A stretch of DNA of 64,000 nt from Sphingobium sp. (GTDB lineage: Bacteria; Pseudomonadota; Alphaproteobacteria; Sphingomonadales; Sphingomonadaceae). Every line of letters starts with the position of its first letter. Positions within the stretch are counted from its first letter, which is position 1. Shown piece by piece: positions 8,781-17,128 of this stretch. Where the stretch lies: the NCBI GenBank assembly GCA_003248935.1, contig QFQF01000008.1, positions 158,906 to 222,905 of the forward strand, given 5' to 3'. The notes under the pieces were generated by a model. It saw only the letters and a program-made list of their open reading frames with translations, was not told the origin of the DNA and did not search any database. Made by a program: the position numbers and the translations under genes.

Positions 8781-9734
8781 TCATTTGGGCGCGAATGCCG
8801 CGTCCAGCATCCGGGCAAGACGCAGCCCACCTTCCTCTATAGCCAGCCTGACCCTGGGCACCAGCGCCGCGATCTCGGCTTCATCGATGGCGCCGCGATC
8901 GTCAGGCTTCGCATCGGACGGGATCGCGCATATGTCGCCCCCCCGCGCCGCGCGATAAGCCTCGTCACGGCTCAACGCCCAGCTTTCCCGGGACCAGTCC
9001 TCCGTCGTGCCAGCCGCCATCCGCGTTTTTTCGTCCGCGCTGTATGTCCGCACCATCGGAGGCGGCTGGGAGATTGCGCGTTCCGCCAGATATCCGTCCC
9101 AGATGCTGTGCAGGTTGAGCCTCGGGTTGGCGACGATGCCATAGTCGCTCTTCACCTTGTTGCCGCCCTGATCACCGTGGTCTCCGGCATGCAGCGGCTG
9201 GTGCAGGTCACCAACGAAATGGACGAGAAAGGCGAGCGCCATCACCCTTTCCCGCACCGGTAGCGACTTGTCCGCCAGCAACCGTGCGTTCCGGTCGATC
9301 TGCGCCGACACGCAATTGCCGTTCGCGCAGGCGGAGGTGAGGTCGAACGGCTTGCATATGTCGACGTTCTGATAGTGCCAGTTGTACTGATAGCTGAAGC
9401 GATCCCCCAGCGTCTTGATGCAGTCGGGCCAGACGCTGGCCTGAGCGATACTGTTCGCGGGACAGCCCGGCGTCTCCAGTTCCGGGGCATGACGCAGCAG
9501 AGCAACGATGGCCTTTTGCGTCTGCGGCTTCACGTTCGCGAAGGCGATCCGCGCGATCGTTTCGTGACCATATTCCCACCATGCCAGGGCCTGTCCGGGC
9601 TGCACCAGAAACAGGGTCGCGAAGATGATAGCGAGCAGCCGTGATTCGCGTGTGATTCGCGAAAAAAAGCGCCGAAACCCGCCGCGGGAGGGGGCTTCGT
9701 GACCGTGGCGGGCGGGTGTTTTCGGGGTTTTCAT
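8781..9734 (-). CDS. secreted S1/P1-type nuclease
   Basis: A 317-residue zinc nuclease. A hydrophobic stretch (LLAIIFATLFLVQPGQALA) ends in ALA, so cleavage would leave a mature N-terminus WWEYGHE; in S1/P1 nucleases the N-terminal Trp and a His at position 6 bind zinc, and both are present. Further zinc ligands appear in LAFLVHFVGDLHQPLHAGD and GGNKV, and in NLHSIWDGY. The family degrades single-stranded DNA and RNA in the periplasm or outside the cell, probably for phosphate or nucleotide scavenging. The ATG at 9734 gives a sensible n-region; an in-frame start at 9809 would add 25 residues. Confidence 0.9.
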   Translation of the reverse strand: MKTPKTPARHGHEAPSRGGFRRFFSRITRESRLLAIIFATLFLVQPGQALAWWEYGHETIARIAFANVKPQTQKAIVALLRHAPELETPGCPANSIAQASVWPDCIKTLGDRFSYQYNWHYQNVDICKPFDLTSACANGNCVSAQIDRNARLLADKSLPVRERVMALAFLVHFVGDLHQPLHAGDHGDQGGNKVKSDYGIVANPRLNLHSIWDGYLAERAISQPPPMVRTYSADEKTRMAAGTTEDWSRESWALSRDEAYRAARGGDICAIPSDAKPDDRGAIDEAEIAALVPRVRLAIEEGGLRLARMLDAAFAPK

Positions 9735-9948
9735 GCCTCTATTGCCCAGCAAAGTGCGTTCGCACGCAATAATAGTGAGGATGCAACAACCATGATACCG
9801 TAGCGTCACCTAGCTTTTCTGCGGTTTTTTGGGGGTACTGTTGCATTTTTATCATAGTTTTTTGCACCAATAAGACTAATTTCAAGCAACCGATCGGGCA
9901 CCCAAAGCATTCGGGCTCGATCGAAAAGTACAGTCGCTAGGAGATGAG
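9735..9948. other. divergent intergenic region, nuclease / FadL
   Basis: About 214 bases between two divergent genes. It is markedly AT-rich near 9825-9890, with T runs around TGCATTTTTATCATAG, and probably holds promoters for both directions. No confident -35/-10 pair or dyad operator could be assigned. AGGAG at 9939-9943 is the Shine-Dalgarno of the FadL gene. Confidence 0.4.
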
Positions 9949-11250
9949 ATGTCCGTTCTTTCGCGCAACACCGCACTGGCCCTTTCGCTGGGCGGCCTCC
10001 TTGCATCCACCCCGGCCCTCGCGGGCGGTTTCTACATTCAGGAACAGTCGCCGCTTGAAACCGGACGCGCCATGTCCGGCGGTGCAGCTGCAGCCGACGA
10101 TCCCTCGATCGTCTTCTACAACCCCGCCGGTATGACCGCGCTGTCCGGCGTGCAGGTTTCGGCGGGCGTCAACGCACTGATGGCCGATGCGCGGCAGATC
10201 AACCGCGGCACCGTCCGCACAGTGCCCGGTCTTCCGGTCAGCGTGCCCGTGTCCGGCAATGACGGCGGCCAGGCATTCGACAGCGTCATTCCGATCCCGA
10301 GCTTCTACGCCACGGCCCAACTTTCCGATCGGGTGTGGGCAGGCATCGGCGTCAACGCGCCGTTCGGCCTGAAGCTGAAATATGACGACAACTTCTTCGG
10401 TCGCTATGACTCGCTCTACACCGACCTCAAGACATACAACATCCAGCCATCGCTCGCGTACAAGCTGTCCGACAATCTCTCGATCGGCGGTGGTGTCGAT
10501 GTGCAGTATGTGAAGGTGACGCTGACCAACGCGCTGCCGAACCTCTCGCCGCTGGCATCGGACGGTTTCGCGCGGGTGAAGGGCGACGACTGGTCGGTCG
10601 GCTGGAACGCCGGTATCTTCTACACTGCTGGCGACACCAATTTCGGCCTGTCCTACCGCTCGGGCATCAAGCATCACCTGACCGGCACCTATCAGGTGAC
10701 CGGCCTGCTGGGCCCCCTCGCCGCCGGCAATGTCGAGTTGCCCGCCACCGCGCCGCTCGACCTGCCCGACATCGTCATCGGCAGCGTCACCCATCACTTC
10801 AGCGACCGCACACGCGGCATGCTGAGCGCGCGCTGGTACAACTGGTCGAAGATGAAGAGCATCGCGATCACGCCGGAGGGTGGCTCCACATCGGTCAAGG
10901 AGCTGCACTACAAGGACAGCTTCAGCTACTCGCTGGGCGTCGAGCATGACCTGAACGACACGCTGACGCTGCGCGCCGGTTCCATGTTCGACAAGTCGCC
11001 GACGAACACGCAGTATCTGACGACCCGTGTGCCGGATGGCGACCGCTTCTGGCTGACGGCTGGCGCGACCTATAATTTCTCGCCCGCCTTCGCCTTCAAC
11101 CTGTCCTATGCCCACACATTCGTGGACAAGGCGGATATCAAGCGACCGGACAGCTATTTCCCCGCTCCTGCGACTGTGACGGCGACGACCTATGCACAGA
11201 CCCGCGGCAACGCGGACCAGGTCGCCGCATCGATCACTGCGCGCTTCTAA
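9949..11250 (+). CDS. FadL-family outer-membrane transporter for long-chain fatty acids/hydrophobic compounds
   Basis: A 433-residue barrel protein. Signal peptide residues 1-25 end TPALA and the mature protein begins GGFYIQEQS, where the usual FadL N-terminal hatch follows (SPLETGRAMSGGAAAADDPSIVFYNPAGMT, with the NPAGM hallmark). The C-terminal strand ends AASITARF with a terminal Phe. It moves hydrophobic substrates across the outer membrane. The gene has a good AGGAG site and is closed by a strong terminator at 11286. The exact substrate is not predictable. Confidence 0.93.
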   Translation: MSVLSRNTALALSLGGLLASTPALAGGFYIQEQSPLETGRAMSGGAAAADDPSIVFYNPAGMTALSGVQVSAGVNALMADARQINRGTVRTVPGLPVSVPVSGNDGGQAFDSVIPIPSFYATAQLSDRVWAGIGVNAPFGLKLKYDDNFFGRYDSLYTDLKTYNIQPSLAYKLSDNLSIGGGVDVQYVKVTLTNALPNLSPLASDGFARVKGDDWSVGWNAGIFYTAGDTNFGLSYRSGIKHHLTGTYQVTGLLGPLAAGNVELPATAPLDLPDIVIGSVTHHFSDRTRGMLSARWYNWSKMKSIAITPEGGSTSVKELHYKDSFSYSLGVEHDLNDTLTLRAGSMFDKSPTNTQYLTTRVPDGDRFWLTAGATYNFSPAFAFNLSYAHTFVDKADIKRPDSYFPAPATVTATTYAQTRGNADQVAASITARF

Positions 11251-11285
11251 CCCGCGTCTTCTAACCGTCAGGCAAACTGGTTATA

Positions 11286-11314
11286 GGGGCTCCATATCAA
11301 TGGAGCCCCTTTTT
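11286..11314 (+). terminator. rho-independent terminator of the FadL gene, overlapping the ispG ribosome site
   Basis: GGGGCTCCAT at 11286-11295 and ATGGAGCCCC at 11300-11309 form a perfect 10-bp stem with a 4-base loop, followed directly by five T residues. The ispG ATG is at 11316. The only Shine-Dalgarno-like sequence for ispG, GGAG at 11302-11305, is in the 3' arm of this stem. Confidence 0.9.
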
Positions 11315-11315
11315 C

Positions 11316-12461
11316 ATGTCAGAACACAACCCCGGCCTGCGCCCCTGGCGTGACATCGCCCGCCGGGAATGCCGCCAGATCATGGTCGGCAACGTCCCCG
11401 TCGGCGGCGGCGCGCCCGTCACCGTGCAGACGATGACCAACACGCTGACATCCGATCCGAAGGCAACGATCGACCAGATCCGCCGCTGCGAGGAAGCGGG
11501 TGCCGACATCGTCCGCGTGTCCTGTCCGGACGAGGAGTCGACGGCCGCCCTGAAGCAGATCGTCCGCGCCGCCCGCGTACCGATCGTCGCGGACATCCAT
11601 TTCCACTACAAGCGCGCGCTGGAAGCCGCAGACGCCGGCGCCGCCTGCCTGCGGATCAACCCCGGCAATATCGGTTCGGAAGCGCGCGTGCGCGAGGTCG
11701 TCGAGGCGGCCAAGGCCAACAACTGCTCGATCCGCATCGGCGTCAACGCCGGCAGCCTCGAAAAGGACCTGCTGGAGAAATATGGCGAGCCTTGTCCCGA
11801 AGCACTGGTCGAAAGCGCGCTCGACCATATCAAGCTGCTGCAGGACCAGGATTTCCACGAGTACAAGGTCGCGGTGAAGGCCAGCGACGTGTTCCTGGCC
11901 GTCGCAGCCTACATGCAACTTGCCGAAGCGGTCGATTGCCCGCTGCATCTGGGTATCACCGAGGCGGGTGGCCTGATCGGCGGCACGGTCAAGAGCGCGA
12001 TCGGCATCGGCAACCTGCTCTGGGCCGGAATCGGCGATACGATCCGCGTCTCGCTCTCCGCCGAGCCGGAGGAAGAGGTGCGCGTCGGCTATGAAATCCT
12101 GAAATCGCTGGGCATCCGCACGCGCGGCGTAAAGGTCATCTCCTGCCCGTCATGCGCGCGGCAGGGCTTCGACGTGATCCGCACCGTGCAGGCGCTGGAG
12201 GAACGGCTCCAGCACATCAATACGCCGCTCTCCCTCTCGGTCCTTGGTTGCGTCGTCAATGGGCCGGGCGAAGCGCGGGAAACCGACATCGGCCTGACCG
12301 GCGGCGGCAACGGCAAGCACATGGTCTACCTGTCCGGCGTCACCGACCATACGGTGAAGGACGAAGGCATGATCGATCACATCGTCCGCCTCGTCGAGGC
12401 GAAGGCGGCGGAGATCGAGGCCGCGACCACGGACGCGGGCACGGCGGAAGCGGCGGAGTGA
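11316..12461 (+). CDS. ispG: 4-hydroxy-3-methylbut-2-en-1-yl diphosphate synthase (HMBPP synthase)
   Basis: A 381-residue protein of the short bacterial IspG form. The TIM-barrel start is QIMVGNVPVGGGAPVTVQTMTNTLT. The [4Fe-4S] site is visible as SCPSCARQGFD plus VLGCVVNGPGEA, giving three cysteines and the conserved glutamate. It makes HMBPP from MEcPP in the non-mevalonate isoprenoid pathway. The start is two bases past the T tract of the upstream terminator, so either transcription starts very close by (leaderless or nearly so) or some reads pass through the hairpin. Confidence 0.97.
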   Translation: MSEHNPGLRPWRDIARRECRQIMVGNVPVGGGAPVTVQTMTNTLTSDPKATIDQIRRCEEAGADIVRVSCPDEESTAALKQIVRAARVPIVADIHFHYKRALEAADAGAACLRINPGNIGSEARVREVVEAAKANNCSIRIGVNAGSLEKDLLEKYGEPCPEALVESALDHIKLLQDQDFHEYKVAVKASDVFLAVAAYMQLAEAVDCPLHLGITEAGGLIGGTVKSAIGIGNLLWAGIGDTIRVSLSAEPEEEVRVGYEILKSLGIRTRGVKVISCPSCARQGFDVIRTVQALEERLQHINTPLSLSVLGCVVNGPGEARETDIGLTGGGNGKHMVYLSGVTDHTVKDEGMIDHIVRLVEAKAAEIEAATTDAGTAEAAE

Positions 12462-12466
12462 GCGCC

Positions 12467-12712
12467 ATGACCGGAAAATCGAGGGCGGGCGCCGTCGCGC
12501 ATGGCGCTTCTGCGACCGGGGCGCAGGCGGTCGGTGCTTCCGCCCTCGGTTCCGGCGCGGTCGGAGCAATCGCGCTGGGGGCGCTGGCGTTCGGGGCGCT
12601 GGCCATCGGCGCCCTCGCGATCGGCCGCCTTCGGATTGGCAAAGCCCGGATCGCCCGTCTCCAGATCGACGAACTGGTGATCGGGCAGGCGACATGGATG
12701 AAGCCCGGCTGA
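12467..12712 (+). CDS. small Ala/Gly/Ile repeat protein (pentapeptide-like)
   Basis: An 81-residue protein made mostly of short repeats of the type A(L/I)GAL: LGALAFGALAIGALAIGRL, then RIGKARIARLQIDELVIGQ. The roughly five-residue period with alternating small and aliphatic residues resembles pentapeptide-type right-handed beta-helices. A GTG at 12458 overlapping the ispG stop is an alternative start, giving VSAM before this ATG. Similar short proteins occur in alphaproteobacteria as conserved hypotheticals; no function is known to me. It probably belongs to the ispG transcript. Confidence 0.65.
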   Translation: MTGKSRAGAVAHGASATGAQAVGASALGSGAVGAIALGALAFGALAIGALAIGRLRIGKARIARLQIDELVIGQATWMKPG

Positions 12713-12764
12713 CCAAGCGGCTCCGACCCGATCCCGCCGCCCCGGCAAAACGAAGGCAAGAGCG

Positions 12765-13694
12765 ATGAACAGCGCCGCCAGCGGCAATGCGTCCGGCACG
12801 GCCCTGCCCGTCGCCTTCGCCGCCTGCTGCGCCGGGGTGGCGGTGTTTTCCGTCATGGATGGCGCAATGAAGGGGCTCAGCCTCGCCATCGGCGTCTATA
12901 ATGCCCTTTTGTGGCGATCGGTCGCCGGTACGGTCATCGGCCTTATATGCATGGCGGTGACGCGCAATCCCTGGCCCGCGGGCCCTGCCCTGCGCATCCA
13001 CATGCTGCGCGGCGTGGTCGCGACGGCCATGGTCATGTTCTTCTTCTTCGGCCTCACCCGCCTGCCGATGGCGGAGGGCATCGCGCTGTCCTTCATCGCG
13101 CCGCTGATCGCCCTTTACCTCGCCGCGTTGATGCTTGGGGAGCGGATCGGCCGGAACGTCATCTTCGCCTCATTGCTCGGCCTCGCCGGGGTCGGCGTCA
13201 TCCTGTCGGCCCGCGTTTCGGGCGACTATGATCCGCGCGCCCTGCCCGGCGCGCTGTCCGTGCTGGCGTCCGCCGTCCTGTTCGCCTGGAACCTCATCCT
13301 CCAGAAGCAGCAGGCGGGCCTTGCCTCCCCTGTCGAGGCGGCCTTCTTTCAGCATCTGGTGATCCTGTGCGTGCTGGGTGTCGCCGCACCGGTGTTCGCG
13401 ATCGTACCCGATACACGCCATGTCCCGCTCGTCATCGCGGCGGCGGCGCTGGCATTCCTGTCGCTGACGCTGCTGACCTGGGCCTATGCCCGGGCGGAAG
13501 CGCAATATCTGATACCGGTGGAATACAGCGCGTTCATCTGGGCGGCGATCATGGGCTGGCTGGCGTTCGGCGAGCATCTGACGCTGACCACCCTTTTGGG
13601 CGCGGCGCTGATCGTCACCGGCTGCCTGATCGCGGCCCGGCGGCGGCCCGACATAGCCCATGTCGAGATCGATGTCGGGACAGGCGTTGCCTGA
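12765..13694 (+). CDS. DMT-superfamily (EamA) inner-membrane transporter
   Basis: A 309-residue protein with ten hydrophobic segments arranged as two EamA halves (first half around residues 12-140, second around 150-290). Typical features include FSVMDGAMKGLS at the start of the first half, the LTRLPMAEGIALSFIAPL motif and AQYLIPVEYSAFIWAAIMGWLAFGE in the second half. Members export amino acids, metabolites or drugs; the substrate here is unknown. AGGCAAGAG precedes the ATG. Confidence 0.9.
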   Translation: MNSAASGNASGTALPVAFAACCAGVAVFSVMDGAMKGLSLAIGVYNALLWRSVAGTVIGLICMAVTRNPWPAGPALRIHMLRGVVATAMVMFFFFGLTRLPMAEGIALSFIAPLIALYLAALMLGERIGRNVIFASLLGLAGVGVILSARVSGDYDPRALPGALSVLASAVLFAWNLILQKQQAGLASPVEAAFFQHLVILCVLGVAAPVFAIVPDTRHVPLVIAAAALAFLSLTLLTWAYARAEAQYLIPVEYSAFIWAAIMGWLAFGEHLTLTTLLGAALIVTGCLIAARRRPDIAHVEIDVGTGVA

Positions 13695-13712
13695 TCCGCT
13701 ATCGTCGCGCGC

Positions 13713-14219
13713 ATGAGCATCACTATCCGCGAAGCCCGGCCAGACGACATCGGCCTGATCCACGGCTTCATCCTCGCCCTTGCCGACTATGAAAGGCTGA
13801 CCCACGCAGTCCGGGCCGATATCGACGTGCTGGAACGGCACCTGTTCGGCTCCCGCCCGATGGCGGAAGTGCTTGTCGCCGAGCATGACGGGAACGCTGT
13901 CGGCTTCGCCCTGTTCTTCCACAACTTCTCGACGTTCGAGGGGAAGCCCGGCATCTATCTCGAGGATCTGTTCGTGACGCCCGCGGCACGCGGTCTGGGC
14001 GCGGGCAAGGCGCTGCTGGTGCGGCTTGCGCAACTCGTGGTCGAACGCGACTGTGCCCGCCTCGAATGGTCGGTACTGGACTGGAATACGCCGTCGATCC
14101 GCTTCTATGAAGGGCTGGGTGCGAAGCCGATGGACGAGTGGACGGTGATGCGCGTCGATGGCGCGGCGCTGGACGCGCTTGCCGGTGGGGATACCCCGGC
14201 CCTTTCGCACGCGCCATGA
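13713..14219 (+). CDS. GNAT-family N-acetyltransferase
   Basis: A 168-residue GNAT enzyme beginning MSITIREARPDDIGLI. The acetyl-CoA binding motif A is LEDLFVTPAARGLGAGKALLVRLAQLVVE (R/QxxGxG/A as RGLGAG), followed by LEWSVLDWNTPSIRFYEGLGA, the pattern seen in polyamine (SSAT-like) and amino-acid acetyltransferases. Its stop overlaps the next start by ATGA. The acceptor is not known. Confidence 0.9.
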   Translation: MSITIREARPDDIGLIHGFILALADYERLTHAVRADIDVLERHLFGSRPMAEVLVAEHDGNAVGFALFFHNFSTFEGKPGIYLEDLFVTPAARGLGAGKALLVRLAQLVVERDCARLEWSVLDWNTPSIRFYEGLGAKPMDEWTVMRVDGAALDALAGGDTPALSHAP

Positions 14220-14581
14220 GCGTCGACCAGGGCCTTATCGACTGGGTCGGCGAAGCGCTGGAACCGATGGGGCGCGTCACCATGCGGCGGATGATGGGTG
14301 GCGCCACCCTCTATCTGGACGGCACCGTCTTCGCGATCGTCGATTCCGATGCGCGCGGCGGAGAACTGTGGTTCAAGGCCGACAAGGACAGCGATACCGC
14401 CTGGGATGCCGCGGAGCGGCCGCGTTTCACCTATGATCGCGACGGCCAGACCGCGACGATGAACTACCGCAACGCACCGCCTGACGTCTATGACGATCCC
14501 GACGCAATGCGGCACTGGGCGGGACTCGCGCTGGAGGCCGGGCTGCGAGCCGCACGAAAAGGGCGCGAATCGAAGGGCTGA
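14216..14581 (+). CDS. TfoX N-terminal-domain protein
   Basis: A 121-residue protein matching the stand-alone TfoX N-terminal domain: VGEALEPMGRVTMRRMMGGATLYLDGTVFAIV, then ELWFKADKDS and the closing MNYRNAPPDVYDDPDAMRHWAGLALEAGLRA. In gammaproteobacteria TfoX regulates competence, but single-domain versions are widespread and uncharacterised. Start chosen at the ATG overlapping the GNAT stop (ATGA). Confidence 0.85.
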   Translation: MSVDQGLIDWVGEALEPMGRVTMRRMMGGATLYLDGTVFAIVDSDARGGELWFKADKDSDTAWDAAERPRFTYDRDGQTATMNYRNAPPDVYDDPDAMRHWAGLALEAGLRAARKGRESKG

Positions 14582-14656
14582 CGCGCTTTGGTCCGCAGCG
14601 GACCCGATAGCCGGATTTGCGCAGAACCGTTTCGCCGCACTGACGTTATCGCCCCC

Positions 14657-14797
14657 ATGGAGAAAGATCATTTCGACCAGCTCCGGGATTGCGTGATCCA
14701 GCTCAGGCGGGTGCGGGAGGCGCTTGCCGCCGCCCGGCATCAGCTCGAGGCGGTCGGCCCCACCGCCCGCCGGGCGCAAGGCCGCACGTCTCACTGA
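14657..14797 (+). CDS. possible 46-residue hypothetical protein
   Basis: Short ORF beginning MEKDHFDQLRDCVIQLRRVR, predicted mostly helical and charged, with a high GC third position like its neighbours. No Shine-Dalgarno is evident and no family is recognised. It sits alone in a 314-base gap between the TfoX-domain gene and dapB; the gap also holds a small hairpin (GGTCCG 14590-14595 with CGGACC 14599-14604). It may be a chance reading frame. Confidence 0.35.
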   Translation: MEKDHFDQLRDCVIQLRRVREALAAARHQLEAVGPTARRAQGRTSH

Positions 14798-14895
14798 GCG
14801 GCAATTCCGGACACATGGCAACACCGCCTGCGCGTGACATTCACGTGCACGTCCCTTATGCGCCCGTGAAGGGCAGATAGCGGGACAAACATAGC

Positions 14896-15663
14896 ATGAG
14901 CAGCATCGGGATTTTCGGCGCCGCCGGCCGCATGGGCCGTGCGATCGCCGCAGCGGCAACCGATGCTGGCTTCGTGCTTGCCGGAGGGACCGACCGCCCC
15001 GGCAACGCGGGGGAAATCGCGCGCGGCGTCCCGTTCTCGAGCGACCCGGTCGCGCTCGCCCGCGCGAGCGATATCCTGATCGACTTTTCGACGCCCGGTG
15101 CCCTTTCCGCGCATCTCGATGCCTGTGTATCGGCGGGGAAGCCCGTTGTCATCGGCACCACGGGGCTGGAGACGATCCACCATGCCCTGATCGACGAAGC
15201 CGCGCGTTCGATCCCCATACTTCAGACCGGCAACACGTCGCTCGGCGTCAACCTGCTGGCGGCGCTGGTCGAGGACGCCGCCCGGCGGCTCGGCCCCGAC
15301 TGGGATATCGAGATCGTGGAGATGCACCACCGGCACAAGGTCGACGCGCCATCCGGTACCGCCATGCTGCTCGGCGAGGCCGCCGCGCGCGGGCGCAACA
15401 TCGTGCTTGCCGATCATAGCGAGCGTGGCCGTGACGGCATCACGGGTGCGCGGGCGGAGGGGGCGATCGGCTTCGCATCCCTGCGCGGCGGGTCGGTGGC
15501 GGGCGACCATCAGGTCATCCTGGCGGCAGAGGGCGAGCGGATCGAGATCGGCCATCGCGCGGAAAGCCGTGCGATCTTCGCGCGCGGCGCGGTGAAGGCG
15601 GCATCGTGGCTGCTCAGCCAGCCGCCGGGCCGCTATGACATGAAGGGCGTCCTGGGGCTCTGA
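14896..15663 (+). CDS. dapB: 4-hydroxy-tetrahydrodipicolinate reductase
   Basis: A 255-residue DapB. The dinucleotide-binding motif is IGIFGAAGRMGRAIA, and the substrate/catalytic block is EMHHRHKVDAPSGTAM with the His-His pair and the KxDxPSGTA signature. ILQTGNTSLGVNLL is the usual linker to the tetramerisation domain. It reduces HTPA to tetrahydrodipicolinate in diaminopimelate/lysine synthesis. dapE, from the same pathway, lies 9.5 kb downstream. It precedes nth by five bases, so they are probably one transcript. Confidence 0.97.
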   Translation: MSSIGIFGAAGRMGRAIAAAATDAGFVLAGGTDRPGNAGEIARGVPFSSDPVALARASDILIDFSTPGALSAHLDACVSAGKPVVIGTTGLETIHHALIDEAARSIPILQTGNTSLGVNLLAALVEDAARRLGPDWDIEIVEMHHRHKVDAPSGTAMLLGEAAARGRNIVLADHSERGRDGITGARAEGAIGFASLRGGSVAGDHQVILAAEGERIEIGHRAESRAIFARGAVKAASWLLSQPPGRYDMKGVLGL

Positions 15664-15668
15664 CGCCC

Positions 15669-16313
15669 ATGAAGAAGGCCGACATCTTCGAATTCTACAG
15701 CCGCCTTGCCGAGCACAATCCCGCGCCGCGCACGGAGCTGGAATATGGCAACGACTATCAGTTGCTCGTCGCCGTCGTCCTGTCGGCACAGGCGACCGAC
15801 GTCGGGGTCAACAAGGCGACCCGCGCGCTGTTCCGCGATGTGACCACGCCCGCCCAGATGATCGCGCTCGGCGAGGACGGATTGAAGGCGCACATCAAGA
15901 CGATCGGCCTGTTCAATGCGAAGGCGAAGAACGTCATCGCCCTGTCGGAGATACTGGTGCGCGATTTCGACGGTGAGGTACCGCAGGACCGCGACGTCCT
16001 CACGACCCTGCCCGGTGTCGGGCGGAAAACCGCCAACGTCGTCATGAACACCGCGTTCGGCGCGGAGACGTTCGCGGTCGACACGCATATCTTCCGCGTC
16101 GGCAACCGCACCGGCCTGGCCCCCGGCAAGACACCGCTCGCGGTCGAACTGAAGCTGGACAAGCAGACGCCCGCCCCGTTCCGGCGCGATGCCCACCATT
16201 GGCTGATCCTGCACGGCCGCTATGTCTGCAAGGCGCGCAAACCCGAATGCTGGCGCTGCATCGTTGCGGACCTGTGCCGCTACAAGCCCAAGACGGCCGC
16301 GCCCGCGGCCTGA
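15669..16313 (+). CDS. nth: endonuclease III (DNA glycosylase/AP lyase)
   Basis: A 214-residue base-excision repair enzyme. The helix-hairpin-helix is LTTLPGVGRKTANVVMNTAFG with the catalytic Asp in ETFAVDTHIFRVGNR. The catalytic lysine is upstream in VLSAQATDVGVNKATR. The C-terminal [4Fe-4S] cysteines follow the C-x6-C-x2-C-x5-C pattern in VCKARKPECWRCIVADLC. It removes oxidised pyrimidines and cuts the abasic site. Convergent with the HxlR gene, only nine bases apart. Confidence 0.97.
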   Translation: MKKADIFEFYSRLAEHNPAPRTELEYGNDYQLLVAVVLSAQATDVGVNKATRALFRDVTTPAQMIALGEDGLKAHIKTIGLFNAKAKNVIALSEILVRDFDGEVPQDRDVLTTLPGVGRKTANVVMNTAFGAETFAVDTHIFRVGNRTGLAPGKTPLAVELKLDKQTPAPFRRDAHHWLILHGRYVCKARKPECWRCIVADLCRYKPKTAAPAA

Positions 16314-16322
16314 CGCGCTGGC

Positions 16323-17006
16323 CTAGTCCGTCAGGCACATCGGCGGCGGTGGCGCCTTTTCGGGCAATGGAAACAGGGTCAGGAACCGTGCGACCTTCGC
16401 CACATCGCCGCGCACGGTCAGCACGCCCGCATCCTCCAGCGCGGGAAGCGGCACGCCCCCATACACCGCGCCCGCCAGCGCGTGGGGGCTGCCCGTGATC
16501 CGGATGTCAGCGCCGTCCGGATCACCCCGCCCGACCGCGAAGCCATTCGCGTCCAGCCGGCCCAGATAGCGATCCTCGCCGAAGCGAAAACCGATCGACA
16601 CGTCGAGGTCGCCGATCCGTGACCGGTCGAGCATCGTCCGGAAGGACAGCAGGACCGACACGCCGCTGATCTGCCGCGTCGGGTCATGCAGCGGTGACCG
16701 CGTCGCCCAACGTCCCATCACCTGGATGATCGGCTCGGCTTCATAGCCCCATTGGGTGAGTTCATAGACCTGCACGGACGCCGGCGGCGGGAGCTTGCGC
16801 CTGATGAGGATGCCCCGCGCCTCCAGTTCCTCCAGCCGCTGGGTCAACACATTGGCGCTGATCCCTGGCAGGTCGGCGCGCAGTTCACCAAAGCGTCGCG
16901 GACCGAGCATAAGCTCCCGCATGACCAGCAGCGCCCAGCGCTCCCCCACCAGTTCCAGCGCATGCGCGGTACCGCAGGCGTCGTCGATCCGCTTCTTGTC
17001 CTTCAC
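16323..17006 (-). CDS. HxlR-family winged-helix regulator with C-terminal SCP2-like domain
   Basis: A 227-residue protein. Residues about 10-105 form an HxlR winged helix (CGTAHALELVGERWALLVMRELMLGPRRFGELRADLPGISANVLTQRLEELEARGILIRR). The region from about 120 resembles an SCP2-type ligand-binding domain (VSIGFRFGEDRYLGRLDANGFAVGRGDPDGADIRITGSPHALAGAVYGGVPL). The fusion suggests a ligand-sensing regulator. It is divergent from four small VOC/DUF1428 genes that it probably controls, with an inverted-repeat operator candidate just upstream of its own start. Confidence 0.88.
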   Translation of the reverse strand: MKDKKRIDDACGTAHALELVGERWALLVMRELMLGPRRFGELRADLPGISANVLTQRLEELEARGILIRRKLPPPASVQVYELTQWGYEAEPIIQVMGRWATRSPLHDPTRQISGVSVLLSFRTMLDRSRIGDLDVSIGFRFGEDRYLGRLDANGFAVGRGDPDGADIRITGSPHALAGAVYGGVPLPALEDAGVLTVRGDVAKVARFLTLFPLPEKAPPPPMCLTD

Positions 17007-17017
17007 GAAAACGACTC

Positions 17018-17042
17018 AGTTATTTTTTCTAACTTCATAGTT
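17018..17042. promoter_or_regulatory. candidate HxlR operator in the divergent gap
   Basis: AGTTA (17018-17022) and TAACT (17030-17034) form a perfect inverted repeat seven bases apart; it overlaps a second one, AACT-TCAT-AGTT (17031-17042). The site lies 12-36 bases before the HxlR start and is the AT-rich centre of the gap. HxlR proteins commonly bind dyads of this kind and repress both directions. This is inferred from position and symmetry only. Confidence 0.5.
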
Positions 17043-17128
17043 GCTTTTAATACCCAAAGGGCGGATGCTGTGCAAGTCGAATCGGCCGGGCGGGCCAGCG
17101 ACAACCAGGGACGAGAGGAGAAAACGCC

